Shown piece by piece: positions 24,232 through 32,188 of a stretch of 39,141 nt of DNA (within the stretch, counting starts at the first letter, position 1; each line of letters starts with the position of its first letter). This DNA is from Castellaniella sp. (GTDB lineage Bacteria; Pseudomonadota; Gammaproteobacteria; Burkholderiales; Burkholderiaceae_B). The DNA is taken from the NCBI GenBank assembly GCA_019104865.1, contig JAHRWZ010000057.1, forward strand, positions 1-39,141, read 5' to 3'. A program made the translations under genes and the position numbers. A model generated the notes under the pieces. The model saw nothing but the letters and a program-made list of their open reading frames with translations, did no database searches and was not told the origin of the DNA.

Positions 24232-25536
24232 GTGCCGCGTATCACCACCTACCCCACCTATGAGAATCGCTCGGGGTGGAATGCACTTTTGCCTAAAAGA
24301 CAACTGACTTCCGGACACCCGACAGAGGCATCCTATGATTTCGTCGTCATTGGCGCTGGCTACACCGGATTGGCCGCTGCTCGCCGCCTTGGGGAGCTCA
24401 ACCCCGGAAAACAGGTGCTTGTACTGGAGTCCTCTCAAGTGGGCGAGGGCTCTTCGGCGCGCAACTCCGGCTTCATCATCAGCCTGCCGCACAACACGAA
24501 ACTCTCGGGTCACACCGGCCCCACCGAGACCATGCGCAAGCAAACGCGCGTCTATGAAGCGGGCGTGCACTGGCTGCGGGATATCGTGCAGACTCATGGC
24601 ATCGACTGCGCCTGGGATGTGGCAGGCAAATACCACGGGGCGGCTACTCACCACGGGGAAATCAGCCTGCGAGCCGCGGCCGCCCATTACAGGGATTGCG
24701 CCATCGAATGTGAAGAGCTCTCGGGGTCGCAGCTGGCAGCCGTCACAGGCTCACGCTACTACCGCTACGGCATCCACACGGGACACAATATTTTCATTCA
24801 GCCGGCAGCCTTCGTCCGGGGGCTTGCCGACTCGCTGCCGCCCAACGTGGAATTACGGGAAGACAACCCTGTCAGCGAAATCCGGGGCAGCGGTCCCTAC
24901 GACATTTCGATCCCCGGCCATCAGGTCCGCGCCGGCAAAATCGTGCTCGCGAACAACGGATTCGCCAAGCGCCTGGGCATTGCGCGTGACCGCCTCGTCA
25001 TCATTTTCACGTATGCCGGCATGACCCCTGAGCTTGACGACGAGCATCTGGCCCTGCACGGCGAGTCCCCGGAATGGGGACTCATCCCCGCCAATCGCCT
25101 GGGCACGACGCTGCGCAAGATCCAGAACCGGCGTTTCATGGTCCGCAGCGCTTATTCCTACGAGACGGCGCAGTCGATGGACAAGGTGCGCGCCATGCTC
25201 ACCGACTGCTATCGCAGACGCTACCCGAACCTGAAGAACCACGAGTTCGAATCTGTCTGGGGCGGAGTGACCGCACTGACCCGAAACGGCGCAACCTACT
25301 TCGGGCCAGTCGCCAAGGACCTCTACGCCTCGCTGGGCTGCAACGGCGCCGGCGTACTCAAAGGCTCGATTTACGGGAAGCTGCTTGCCGAAATGATGAT
25401 GGGCGTGCAGTCCCAGGAACTCGCCGACGTGCTGAGCCTCGACAAACCGAACTGGATGCCGCCAGAGCCCTTCAGGCGGGCCGCCGTGCTGACCGCCATC
25501 CACTACGAAGAGCATCGGGCCGGGCTGGAGCGTTAG
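24232..25536 (+). CDS. DAO-family FAD-dependent oxidoreductase
   Basis: This 434-aa flavoprotein has an FAD-binding GxGxxG motif at residues 41-46 (VIGAGYTGLAAARRLGE). It continues in the D-amino-acid/glycine/sarcosine oxidase fold (SSARNSGFIISLPHNTK; C-terminal YFGPVAKDLYASLGCNGAGV contacting FAD). Such enzymes oxidise C-N bonds of amines or amino acids to imines. About 30 residues precede the Rossmann fold, as in PuuB/OrdL-like members. The start is a GTG at 24232 with AAGGAG six nt before it. Its place behind the ABC genes suggests it acts on the imported compound. Its stop overlaps the stop of the opposite-strand uspA gene by 4 bp. Confidence 0.88.
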   Translation: MPRITTYPTYENRSGWNALLPKRQLTSGHPTEASYDFVVIGAGYTGLAAARRLGELNPGKQVLVLESSQVGEGSSARNSGFIISLPHNTKLSGHTGPTETMRKQTRVYEAGVHWLRDIVQTHGIDCAWDVAGKYHGAATHHGEISLRAAAAHYRDCAIECEELSGSQLAAVTGSRYYRYGIHTGHNIFIQPAAFVRGLADSLPPNVELREDNPVSEIRGSGPYDISIPGHQVRAGKIVLANNGFAKRLGIARDRLVIIFTYAGMTPELDDEHLALHGESPEWGLIPANRLGTTLRKIQNRRFMVRSAYSYETAQSMDKVRAMLTDCYRRRYPNLKNHEFESVWGGVTALTRNGATYFGPVAKDLYASLGCNGAGVLKGSIYGKLLAEMMMGVQSQELADVLSLDKPNWMPPEPFRRAAVLTAIHYEEHRAGLER

Positions 25537-25985
25537 TCGGGCCGGGCGGCGGCCCCCGCCTGCTGAATCAGCAGCACGGGCCGCCGCGTCATGGACAGCA
25601 CCCGTCCAGCCACGGAACCCAGAACGGCGTCCAACAGGACGCCGCGGCCATGCGCGCCCATCACGATCATATGGGCATCGATTTCGTCCGCATAGCGCGC
25701 GATTTCCTTGGGTGCAAACCCCGTCAGCGGCACCGTGACGCAAGGGACCCCCGCTTCGCGCAGAATCCCCGCCGTCGGCGTCAGGACCTTGTCGGCCTCT
25801 TCCCGATACCAGTCCTGGATCACCTGCTGATCGATAAAGCGCACCACATTGTTCGGCAGATTGGCGGCGACGTGAACGACATGGACTGCCCCACCCTCAG
25901 GCAGCAGGTGCGCCTCGACGATATAACGCGCAGCCTGCAGGCTGTACGAGGATCCATCACTTGCCAGCACGATATCCTTTGCCAT
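25533..25985 (-). CDS. Universal stress protein, UspA family
   Basis: This 150-aa cytosolic protein has the UspA alpha/beta fold and a complete ATP-binding motif in GAHGRGVLLDAVLGSVAGRV, the G-2x-G-9x-G(S/T) pattern. A GGGGGT site precedes the ATG. It is tail to tail with the flavin oxidase. UspA proteins help survive starvation and stress. Upstream lie remnants of a membrane protein; no regulatory site is recognised. Confidence 0.92.
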   Translation of the reverse strand: MAKDIVLASDGSSYSLQAARYIVEAHLLPEGGAVHVVHVAANLPNNVVRFIDQQVIQDWYREEADKVLTPTAGILREAGVPCVTVPLTGFAPKEIARYADEIDAHMIVMGAHGRGVLLDAVLGSVAGRVLSMTRRPVLLIQQAGAAARPD

Positions 25986-26047
25986 GAAATACCCCCGTTA
26001 CGTTCGTAAAAGTCCACTGTAACGCATCCTCAGTCTCCCCTAAGTCC

Positions 26048-26408
26048 GCATCAGCGGCGGATTTCCTTGCCATCGACGCCGGATGGGGCCAAAGAGTCAC
26101 CCGCACGATCATGGCCGCGCTACTGATCGCCGCACTCGTCATCCAGCTGCACAGGCAGCGCTACACCCCCTGGATCTATTGGCTCACCGTCGTGCTGGTC
26201 GCGATCTTTGTCATCTGGCACCGGGTTGAACACACACTGTCCATCCACGACATCGTGTCGCGCCGCCGGGAACTGTTCTATTGGACGGCCATCCTGTGCA
26301 CCTTCGCGCTGGGCACGGCGGCGGTGGACCTGGCGACCGAGGCGCTGAGCCTGGGCTACGTCTGGGGGGCCGTCGCGTTTGGCACACTGATTGCGATCTC
26401 CTATGGTG
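26048..26408 (+). pseudogene. COG4705 membrane-anchored protein, remnant with both ends and a middle part missing
   Basis: In one frame the DNA reads SAADFLAIDAGWGQRVTRTI, then MAALLIAALVIQLHRQRYTP, then WIYWLTVVLVAIF, and then jumps to WHRVEHTLSIHDIVSRRREL, FYWTAILCTFALGTAA and LGYVWGAVAFGTLIAI. These are the successive segments of COG4705 predicted membrane proteins (about 250 aa). The N-terminal helix is lost upstream of 26048. About 35 residues (the segment usually reading like VGTLITDNLTDNFG) are missing after VVLVAIF. The C-terminal two helices are replaced by response-regulator sequence near 26400-26410. An ATG at 26111 lets the remnant be read, but it cannot be a working copy. Confidence 0.75.
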
Positions 26409-26579
26409 CCTGGCGCCATTTTGTCACGCGCCGACCTGGAAGACCGCATCTACGGCTGGGGAAAAGAAGTCGAAAGCAATGCCGTCGAATTCCTGATTCA
26501 CGCCCTACGACGCAAGCTGGGGCACGATGTGATCCGCAATGTCCGGGGGCTGGGATGGATGGTCTCAAAAGACACCTGA
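26409..26579 (+). pseudogene. OmpR-type response regulator, only the C-terminal third left
   Basis: This frame reads PGAILSRADLEDRIYGWGKE, then VESNAVEFLIHALRRKLGHD, then VIRNVRGLGWMVSKDT and a stop. That is the recognition helix and wing of an OmpR/PhoB-type winged-helix domain, QseB/PmrA-like (usual ending VRGVGYM). The whole receiver domain with the phosphorylated aspartate and the first part of the DNA-binding domain are absent. The 5' side is COG4705 membrane-protein sequence in a different frame. The stop overlaps the sensor kinase start by 25 bp, as in intact two-component operons. This is the product of a deletion. Confidence 0.85.
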
Positions 26580-27916
26580 AGGCTTCGCTGCGGTTCAGGC
26601 TGTCCTTCACTCTCTCCGTGGCGATCATCGTCGTTGCCGTGGTCGCAGGGACCTTTTCCTTCTTTTCGGCTCTGGATGAAGCGCACGAACTTCAGGACGA
26701 CGTGCTGCACCAGATTGCAGGGCTGGTGGATCAGCAGCACCTGTCACCGTTGTCCCAGACCAACGACACTCATCTCGTGGACGGCGACAACGATTCCCAT
26801 GTGCTCATCCAGCGACTGACCAATACCCGACCTGATGGGTCAGGAAGGGACGCCAACAGCACATTGGTCCTGCCGGATCGCCTTTCCGACGGACTGCATA
26901 CCCTGAATTCCAATGGCGGGATGTATCGTGTCCTGATCAGGACCTCGACCACCGGAGAACGGATCGCCATCGCCCAGGAAACCGCTTTCCGCGATGAAAT
27001 CGCTCGCAATAGCGCGCTGCGCACCCTGATGCCATTTTTGATCCTGGTACCGGTCCTGCTGCTGATGGTGACCAACCTCGTGCGGAAAATGTTCCAGCCG
27101 ATCACGGCATTATCCCGCGAGATCGACCGGCGCTCCGACGAGAACCCGCGCGCGGTTCACGATCACCATCTACCCACCGAAGTCCGCCCTTTCGTCATCG
27201 CCATCAATCGTCTTCTTGCCAGGGTCGCCCAGGCCCAGGAAAATCAGCGCCGTTTCGTGGTGGATGCCGCCCACGAATTGCGCTCACCCATGACCGCCCT
27301 GTCGTTGCAGGCGGAACACCTCGATGATTCGGATCTGCCCGCTTCGACGCGGGAACGGTTGGCGGCGTTGCGCCAAGGCATCCGGAGAAACCGCAATCTG
27401 CTCGACCAACTCCTGAGCCTGGCCAAGGCACAATCGCCTGCCGACACCCAGACATCGCCGGTTTCCATCCTCGACCTTTACCGCCGCACCCTGGAGGTCC
27501 TCATGCCTCTGGCCGAATCCCGCCAGGTCGATATCGGCGTGACACAGGCGCAGGACATACGCATCGATGTCAACGAGCTGGACTTGACGACCCTGGTCAG
27601 GAATCTCGCCGACAATGCGATCCGCTATACCCCTGCGGGAGGGCATGTCGATCTCTCGGCGCGAGCCACGGCGCAAACCATCGAACTGTGCATTTCCGAC
27701 ACAGGCGCCGGGATCCCTGCGGAAGAGCGGGAACGGGTCTTTGACCCATTTTATCGGGTGCCTGGCAACGAACAGATTGGTTCCGGCCTGGGGCTGGCCA
27801 TCGTGAAAACCATCGTCACCCGTCTGGGCGCCAGTATCCACCTGGATTATTCGAACACCGAAGCCCGCGCAGGGCTGAAGGTGACCGTCAGGATTCCGCT
27901 GAAAAGGCGCGTTTGA
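26555..27916 (+). CDS. Two-component sensor histidine kinase, QseC/PmrB-like, orphaned
   Basis: This 453-aa kinase has TM1 (about 14-34), a periplasmic sensor of about 125 residues, TM2 (about 158-178), a HAMP-like linker, and a dimerisation helix with phospho-accepting His240 in FVVDAAHELRSPMTAL. The ATPase domain shows the N-box LADNAIRYTPAG, G1 DTGAGIP, F-box FDPFYR and G2 GSGLGLAIV. It looks intact. The start ATG at 26555 lies inside the end of the response-regulator remnant, the normal translational coupling. Its partner regulator is truncated, so it is silent, deregulated or signals to another regulator. Its 3' end overlaps the opposite-strand methyltransferase by 29 bp. Confidence 0.9.
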   Translation: MDGLKRHLKASLRFRLSFTLSVAIIVVAVVAGTFSFFSALDEAHELQDDVLHQIAGLVDQQHLSPLSQTNDTHLVDGDNDSHVLIQRLTNTRPDGSGRDANSTLVLPDRLSDGLHTLNSNGGMYRVLIRTSTTGERIAIAQETAFRDEIARNSALRTLMPFLILVPVLLLMVTNLVRKMFQPITALSREIDRRSDENPRAVHDHHLPTEVRPFVIAINRLLARVAQAQENQRRFVVDAAHELRSPMTALSLQAEHLDDSDLPASTRERLAALRQGIRRNRNLLDQLLSLAKAQSPADTQTSPVSILDLYRRTLEVLMPLAESRQVDIGVTQAQDIRIDVNELDLTTLVRNLADNAIRYTPAGGHVDLSARATAQTIELCISDTGAGIPAEERERVFDPFYRVPGNEQIGSGLGLAIVKTIVTRLGASIHLDYSNTEARAGLKVTVRIPLKRRV

Positions 27917-28559
27917 ACACCCGGACCCTGGCCGGTGGCAGGTTCAGCCAGACACACCGGCTGTCGTCTTCGACGAAACCGTCGAACATCCCCGTATCGC
28001 GATCCCACACAGCATAGGTGAACTGCACGAATTGGCTGTCAGCCCGCAGACACTGGCGACACTGAGCCAGAATGTCGGTCACGGTATCACTGGGCAACGA
28101 CCGCAGCGGCAGGCTGGACACGATTGTGTCCACGGGCCGGTTGGCCGGCAGCAGGGATCCCAGATCAGCGGCGTCGCCCTTGACGACTGTCAGGCCGGGA
28201 AAACGACGGCGCAGATGCCGAACGAAAGCGGGGGAACGTTCAACCACCCAAAGCCGATCGGCGGAAACCCCGCGATCAAGCAATGCCTGGGTTACCGAAC
28301 CGGTGCCTGCGCCCAGTTCGACCACCAGCCCATCCCCATGGGCGGAAACCACCGCGGCCATATGACCAGCCAGCTGCCGGGAACTGGGCCAGATGGCCCC
28401 TACGGTCTTGGGCCGGATAGCCAGTTCCCGCAGAAACAGACTGGGCGAAGCCCCATGCACCAATCCCACCAGCCGATGAATGTCAGCCTGATAACGGGCC
28501 TGGTAGCCCCGCAAGTTCTGCACCAGCGGGATTGCATGGATGTTTTTGTTTTTCAGCAT
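27888..28559 (-). CDS. PmtA-like SAM-dependent methyltransferase
   Basis: This 223-aa class I methyltransferase has SAM motif I in VVELGAGTGSVTQALL (about residues 80-95), motif II in LWVVERSPAF and motif IV-like VDTIVSSLPLRSLP. The upstream AIRPKTVGAIWPSSRQLA is typical of the Rhodobacter-type phosphatidylethanolamine N-methyltransferase PmtA group, which methylates phospholipid head groups at the membrane surface. rRNA dimethylase-like enzymes share the fold. The ATG at 28559 is preferred because GGAGA precedes it; an in-frame TTG at 28586 is the alternative. A second membrane methyltransferase gene lies 64 bp upstream on the same strand. Substrate inferred. Confidence 0.82.
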   Translation of the reverse strand: MLKNKNIHAIPLVQNLRGYQARYQADIHRLVGLVHGASPSLFLRELAIRPKTVGAIWPSSRQLAGHMAAVVSAHGDGLVVELGAGTGSVTQALLDRGVSADRLWVVERSPAFVRHLRRRFPGLTVVKGDAADLGSLLPANRPVDTIVSSLPLRSLPSDTVTDILAQCRQCLRADSQFVQFTYAVWDRDTGMFDGFVEDDSRCVWLNLPPARVRVFKRAFSAES

Positions 28560-28623
28560 GCGGGTCTCCAGTTGGCTGACAATCAAGAGACTACAAAGAC
28601 AGAATCAGATGTGACTTAGGTCG

Positions 28624-29292
28624 TCAGGGCAGCGACCAGTATACATGCAGCCAACCTGCCTGTTGAACCATTTCGATGGCCTCAAAAACAGGAATCGCCA
28701 GGAAATACGGCAGCGCGTCACGCACCGTTTTCCAGACCCCTTGCAAGTCGACGTCGACGTGCTGGGGAGACTGCCACAACGACCATTTCGGGAAAAACCG
28801 GGGAACGCGTTGGCAATATGTGTCGAATGATGTGCCGAACGCCTGACGCAGCAGTTGCTCTTCCTCGCCGATGATCCAGTGAAAGATCAGCCCCGCAAGC
28901 AGCGCGAGCACAATGCCCACCGTCAGGCTGCCCGTTTGCAATCCGATGCCCAGAACCGCCAGGATGGAAAATACGTACAAGGGATTGCGGCTGATCGAAT
29001 ACGGCCCTTCGGCAACCAGGTTCGCGCCCTTGCGTCCGCCCAGATACAACATGCAGCCGCAGCGTCCCAGCACAGCCACCACGATCAACGCCAGACCAAG
29101 CCATTCCAGCCCTTGATGCACCCAGCCGTGCTCGGGCCAGGCCGAACCGATCCATGGCAAAACGCAGACCGCCACGACGGCCAGTACCCCCAGTGCCCGA
29201 CGTCGCAGAACTTGCGCCTTTGCCAGACGCTGCCAGGTGGCGTCGAGCGACGATTTGGACGAAGCGTCCTGATCGGGAGATGTTTGCGACAT
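28624..29292 (-). CDS. Isoprenylcysteine/phosphatidylethanolamine methyltransferase-family membrane protein
   Basis: This 222-aa membrane protein has about four to five helices (GVLAVVAVCVLPWIG; LEWLGLALIVVAVLG; LAVLGIGLQTGSLTVGIVLA; a C-terminal one near FLAIPVFEAIEM). The ICMT/PEMT-family motif GPYSISRNPLYV is followed by HWIIGEEEQLLRQAFG and the FDTYCQRVPRFFP ending. Members methylate lipids or prenyl-cysteines using SAM inside the membrane. The N-terminal 35 residues are charged and cytosolic. The ATG at 29292 has ACGGAA upstream; a TTG at 29313 is possible. It precedes the PmtA-like gene, so both may form a lipid-methylation pair. Confidence 0.82.
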   Translation of the reverse strand: MSQTSPDQDASSKSSLDATWQRLAKAQVLRRRALGVLAVVAVCVLPWIGSAWPEHGWVHQGLEWLGLALIVVAVLGRCGCMLYLGGRKGANLVAEGPYSISRNPLYVFSILAVLGIGLQTGSLTVGIVLALLAGLIFHWIIGEEEQLLRQAFGTSFDTYCQRVPRFFPKWSLWQSPQHVDVDLQGVWKTVRDALPYFLAIPVFEAIEMVQQAGWLHVYWSLP

Positions 29293-29366
29293 ACGGATAT
29301 TCCGTTCAAGCAAAGGCCAAAAATGGCGGGTGGCGCACAGCTTACACTGAAAGACTTAGATATCAC

Positions 29367-29549
29367 TTAGTATTTGAATGAATTTTCATCCGCATCCGCC
29401 AATCCAGGGGATGCTCCGCCCGATGCGGATTTCAATGGATCGGCCGCAGGGGGAAAGAACGTCGCCAAATTCCCGCAGACCCAGGCGAAACTTGGCTTTT
29501 TCCTTCTGAAATCAGGCATTTCGAACCACTGCGCAGTATAATGGGCCAT
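29367..29549 (-). CDS. Hypothetical 60-aa protein (doubtful)
   Basis: A short minus-strand frame starts at 29549 with AGGAG only 3 nt upstream. It reads MAHYTAQWFEMPDFRRKKPS, then a hydrophobic WVCGNLATFFPPA and an acidic tail LADADENSFKY. No family is recognised. It shares its ATG palindrome (CATG) with a plus-strand frame starting at 29548, so at most one of the two is likely to be the main product from this point. It lies 193 bp downstream of fic on the same strand. Confidence 0.3.
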   Translation of the reverse strand: MAHYTAQWFEMPDFRRKKPSFAWVCGNLATFFPPAADPLKSASGGASPGLADADENSFKY

Positions 29550-29742
29550 GCTCTCCTGCACCCTTCCCATCGTCCCTGATCTACTCGCTGCGGCACCTGC
29601 CGTGGACATGCAGCGTATCGTTCGGGCAGTCGCCAGCTCGACCGCCATCGAAACCGGGCAACCCATCCAGGAAATCGAACTGCAGTTGCAATCCGACTGC
29701 CGTTTTCCCGCGCTCGACCTGGCAGGCCCGGCCCCGGGCTGA
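29548..29742 (+). CDS. Hypothetical 64-aa protein, possible Fic antitoxin-like peptide
   Basis: This 64-aa frame has G/C-rich third positions and ends exactly at the stop of the convergent fic gene. A TATAAT hexamer at 29537-29542 stands only 5 nt before its ATG, which would give a leaderless transcript. The middle reads RIVRAVASSTAIETGQPIQE. The STAIET piece is close to the (S/T)xxxE(G/N) inhibitory motif of VbhA/FicA-type antitoxins, which are about 60 aa, but the last position is T, not G or N. Known class I antitoxin genes precede fic in the same operon, unlike here. Identity as a gene is moderate; antitoxin role is speculative. Confidence 0.4.
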   Translation: MLSCTLPIVPDLLAAAPAVDMQRIVRAVASSTAIETGQPIQEIELQLQSDCRFPALDLAGPAPG

Positions 29743-30387
29743 TCATTGGGCCGATGCCCCGCCTGCCTGGCGCTCGCCGGGTAGAGCCAGATCGACGTAC
29801 GTCTTCATTGGCTCATAGTCTCCCGTCAGTCCCATCTGAATCGCCTGAATGTATCGCGGCCGGCCCGATTCCCAGGCGCTGTAGTCCAGCGGCCCCATAC
29901 CGGCCTGTACCGCCATGACATCCGCAAGCAGCCGCGAAATCCGGCCATTGCCTTCCCGAAACGGATGAATCAGGATGAATTCCACGTGGGTCAGGGCGAT
30001 GGCTTCGATCAAAGTCCTCCGATCCATGGCAAAACACGGGGTATAGCGTGCCAGGTACCGCTGCCCGAACTCCTTCAGCAGCGCTGGAATACGGTCGGCA
30101 GCCGCGAACGGAAACCCGTCCTTGCTCATGTTCACCGACCTCTCGTGCCCCGCCCAGGCATAGATGTTACCCAGCCAGCGCCGGTGCCATTCGCGAATCT
30201 GCGCAACCGTGATCGCACCGGCCGGCAGACGTTCCCGCAGGACCGACACATAAAGCTTGCGCAGCAACATCAGTTCCGCATGATTCATATCGTCGCGCGA
30301 CACGATTCCCTGCTTGTTCTTCAGAACCTCGCCGCCAGAGCCCTCTTGGTAGCTGTTCTGCCATCCGCTGACGTCATACCGGTTCAT
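29743..30387 (-). CDS. Fic/DOC family protein (putative AMP transferase)
   Basis: This 214-aa Fic protein has a perfect active-site motif HPFREGNGRISR at residues 141-152. The catalytic His141, the acidic metal ligand and the phosphate-binding GNGR are all present. Upstream, HRRWLGNIYAWAGHERSVNM and FPFAAADRIPALL form the target-binding flap and helical core. Such proteins AMPylate protein hydroxyls. The start at 30387 has GGAGGG upstream; a longer frame would overlap the opposite phosphatase gene. No clear (S/T)xxxE(G/N) inhibitory helix is seen in the protein; NSYQEG near the N-terminus is a poor match. The convergent 64-aa frame next door is the only antitoxin candidate. Confidence 0.9.
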   Translation of the reverse strand: MNRYDVSGWQNSYQEGSGGEVLKNKQGIVSRDDMNHAELMLLRKLYVSVLRERLPAGAITVAQIREWHRRWLGNIYAWAGHERSVNMSKDGFPFAAADRIPALLKEFGQRYLARYTPCFAMDRRTLIEAIALTHVEFILIHPFREGNGRISRLLADVMAVQAGMGPLDYSAWESGRPRYIQAIQMGLTGDYEPMKTYVDLALPGERQAGGASAQ

Positions 30388-30466
30388 GGATGCCCTCCTG
30401 CAAGGAGATTCAGGCCACGGGTCTGCGCCCATTGTCCCCAATCCTGTCCGGAAGGAGAATAGGGAC

Positions 30467-31513
30467 ATGAACCAGACACTTGTCCATACCCTTCCGGAAC
30501 AACCGCTGGCGATCATCGGCGACATCCATGGCGAACTGCAGGCGCTCGATGCACTGCTGGAAAAACTGAAACACGACCCGGCCACGAGCAACCGCCTACT
30601 GATCTTCATCGGTGATCTCTGTGACCGGGGCCCCGACAGCGTGGGTGTCATTGCGCGGGTCCGCGACCTGATCGATCAGGGGCACGCCCTGGCCATCCTG
30701 GGCAACCACGAAATCAATCTGCTGGCCAACGACGCCAAGGACGGATCGGGTTGGTTCTTCGATAGCCGGGAACATTCGGACGCGCCTTACTATGCGCCCT
30801 TTACGCGCGCCACGGCAATCCAGCGACCGGATATCCGCGATTTTCTGTCCAGCTTGCCCCTGGCAATCCGCCTGCCGGATCTGCGCATCGTGCATGCGGC
30901 CTGGGATTCCACCGGTATCGAATCGGTGGCGGCCGTCCCCTGCGGGCACATCCTGGAACTGATCCACGACTGGGATCTGAAGGTACAGCATGAAGCCCGT
31001 CGAAACGACCTGGGGGCCCGCTATCTCGCAGAACGCGAACGCTGGGCCAGTCAACTGGAAGATCCCAATGATCCCCCCCCCTATCTGGATGCGGTGGCGG
31101 ACTTTGAATCGCTGCAACAGCGCCTCAATCCCGTCAAACGCATGACATCAGGTATCGAAGCCCGCAGTCCGCAGCCGTTTTATTCCGGACACCGCTGGCG
31201 GTATTCGGACCGGATCGCCTGGTGGGATCAGGACCCGGATCCCAGCCCGGTCATCATCGGCCACTACTGGCGCCTGTTCGACCCCGCCACCCCCAACACC
31301 TGGCGCTACAGCCGGCTGTTCCGCGGCATTGGCCCCACCGCCTGGCACGGATTGCATCGGCAGGCATACTGCATCGATTATTCCGTAGGTGCACGCTGGA
31401 GCGAACGCACCGCCCACGGTTCACCCGACGGCATCCGCTTTCGACTGGCTGCGATGTTATGGCCGGAACGCCAGCTGGTGTTCGACAACGGCGATCAGAT
31501 TCCGACAAGCTGA
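30467..31513 (+). CDS. Calcineurin-like metallophosphoesterase (PPP/ApaH-like)
   Basis: This 348-aa phosphoesterase has the full metal-binding set: GDIHG (18-22), GDLCDRGPDS and GNHEI, then a histidine in VHAAWDST and the late GHYWRL. These match the bacterial PPP/ApaH-like branch acting on phosphoproteins or dinucleoside polyphosphates. The C-terminal part (YRLFRGIG-like region, AYCIDYSVGARW) resembles the common finish of this group. AAGGAG lies 10 nt before the ATG at 30467. It is divergent from fic with 79 bp between. Its end borders the candidate origin of replication. Substrate unknown. Confidence 0.85.
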   Translation: MNQTLVHTLPEQPLAIIGDIHGELQALDALLEKLKHDPATSNRLLIFIGDLCDRGPDSVGVIARVRDLIDQGHALAILGNHEINLLANDAKDGSGWFFDSREHSDAPYYAPFTRATAIQRPDIRDFLSSLPLAIRLPDLRIVHAAWDSTGIESVAAVPCGHILELIHDWDLKVQHEARRNDLGARYLAERERWASQLEDPNDPPPYLDAVADFESLQQRLNPVKRMTSGIEARSPQPFYSGHRWRYSDRIAWWDQDPDPSPVIIGHYWRLFDPATPNTWRYSRLFRGIGPTAWHGLHRQAYCIDYSVGARWSERTAHGSPDGIRFRLAAMLWPERQLVFDNGDQIPTS

Positions 31514-32188
31514 CCTTGTTCAGAAGATTCCTTGCCTGTGGACAAGCACAGGAGATCTCTGACGTGCATTTCATGTGCACAAGATGTTGATAAACCACCT
31601 TGTAGTTCAATTCCCAGAATCGGTCCACAATTCATCCTATCGCTTTTAACACTGAAAACCACAGGAATTATCAATTCAAGTCTTTGATTTAATTAAAGAA
31701 AACGACTTATTCGACTTATCCACAAGGCTCCATTATCTTTACTATCTTGATAAAGAAAATTATTAAAAAAGACAGTGCCATGCGGCGGCGGGCTGAAATC
31801 CGGCCTTTGGGTCGAGCAAATCACTGATGCGGTGGATCTGGATCGGGTACCAACTTTGAAGCTCGGTCAACGAGCATCGTTCATCGCCAACTGGTCATGT
31901 CCGACACGGTGAACGGATCCAGGCCTGTGGATAGCCCTGGGTGGGGGCATGTGGATGACTTGTGGAAGTTTTGTTCAAAAGGCGGGTTTTGAACCTGGAT
32001 TCGAAAACCGTCCCCAAATCATCCCCCTTCGAGTCACAGAGATCCGCACTTCAAAAAATAGGTCAAGTATTTGAATTTTAAGAGGAATCCAACTTATGCG
32101 AGTTATCCACAGACACCCATTATTCTTATCAGTTAAATATAGAAGATAAGGAACAAACAAAAGGATCACCAGCAAGCCACGCCCGCTT
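31514..32188. other. Candidate chromosomal replication origin (oriC)
   Basis: This 675-bp non-coding region carries two perfect DnaA boxes TTATCCACA at 31716-31724 and 32103-32111. One-mismatch boxes lie on the minus strand at 31537-31545, 31585-31593, 31926-31934 and 31950-31958. AT-rich tracts flank them (about 31655-31770 and 32040-32165, for example TTATTAAAAAA), suited as an unwinding element. The mnmG-rsmG-parA-parB block with parS lies 2.4 kb to the right. In Burkholderiales such as Bordetella the origin is beside mnmG (gidA). Further near-perfect boxes occur at 33436-33444 and 33986-33994. Confidence 0.75.

Noticed and set aside
26111..27916. A single 601-aa membrane protein-histidine kinase fusion
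   Set aside because: The middle of this frame (about 26410-26554) is nonsense while another frame there encodes a clear response-regulator tail. The kinase has its own coupled start at 26555. The long frame is accidental.
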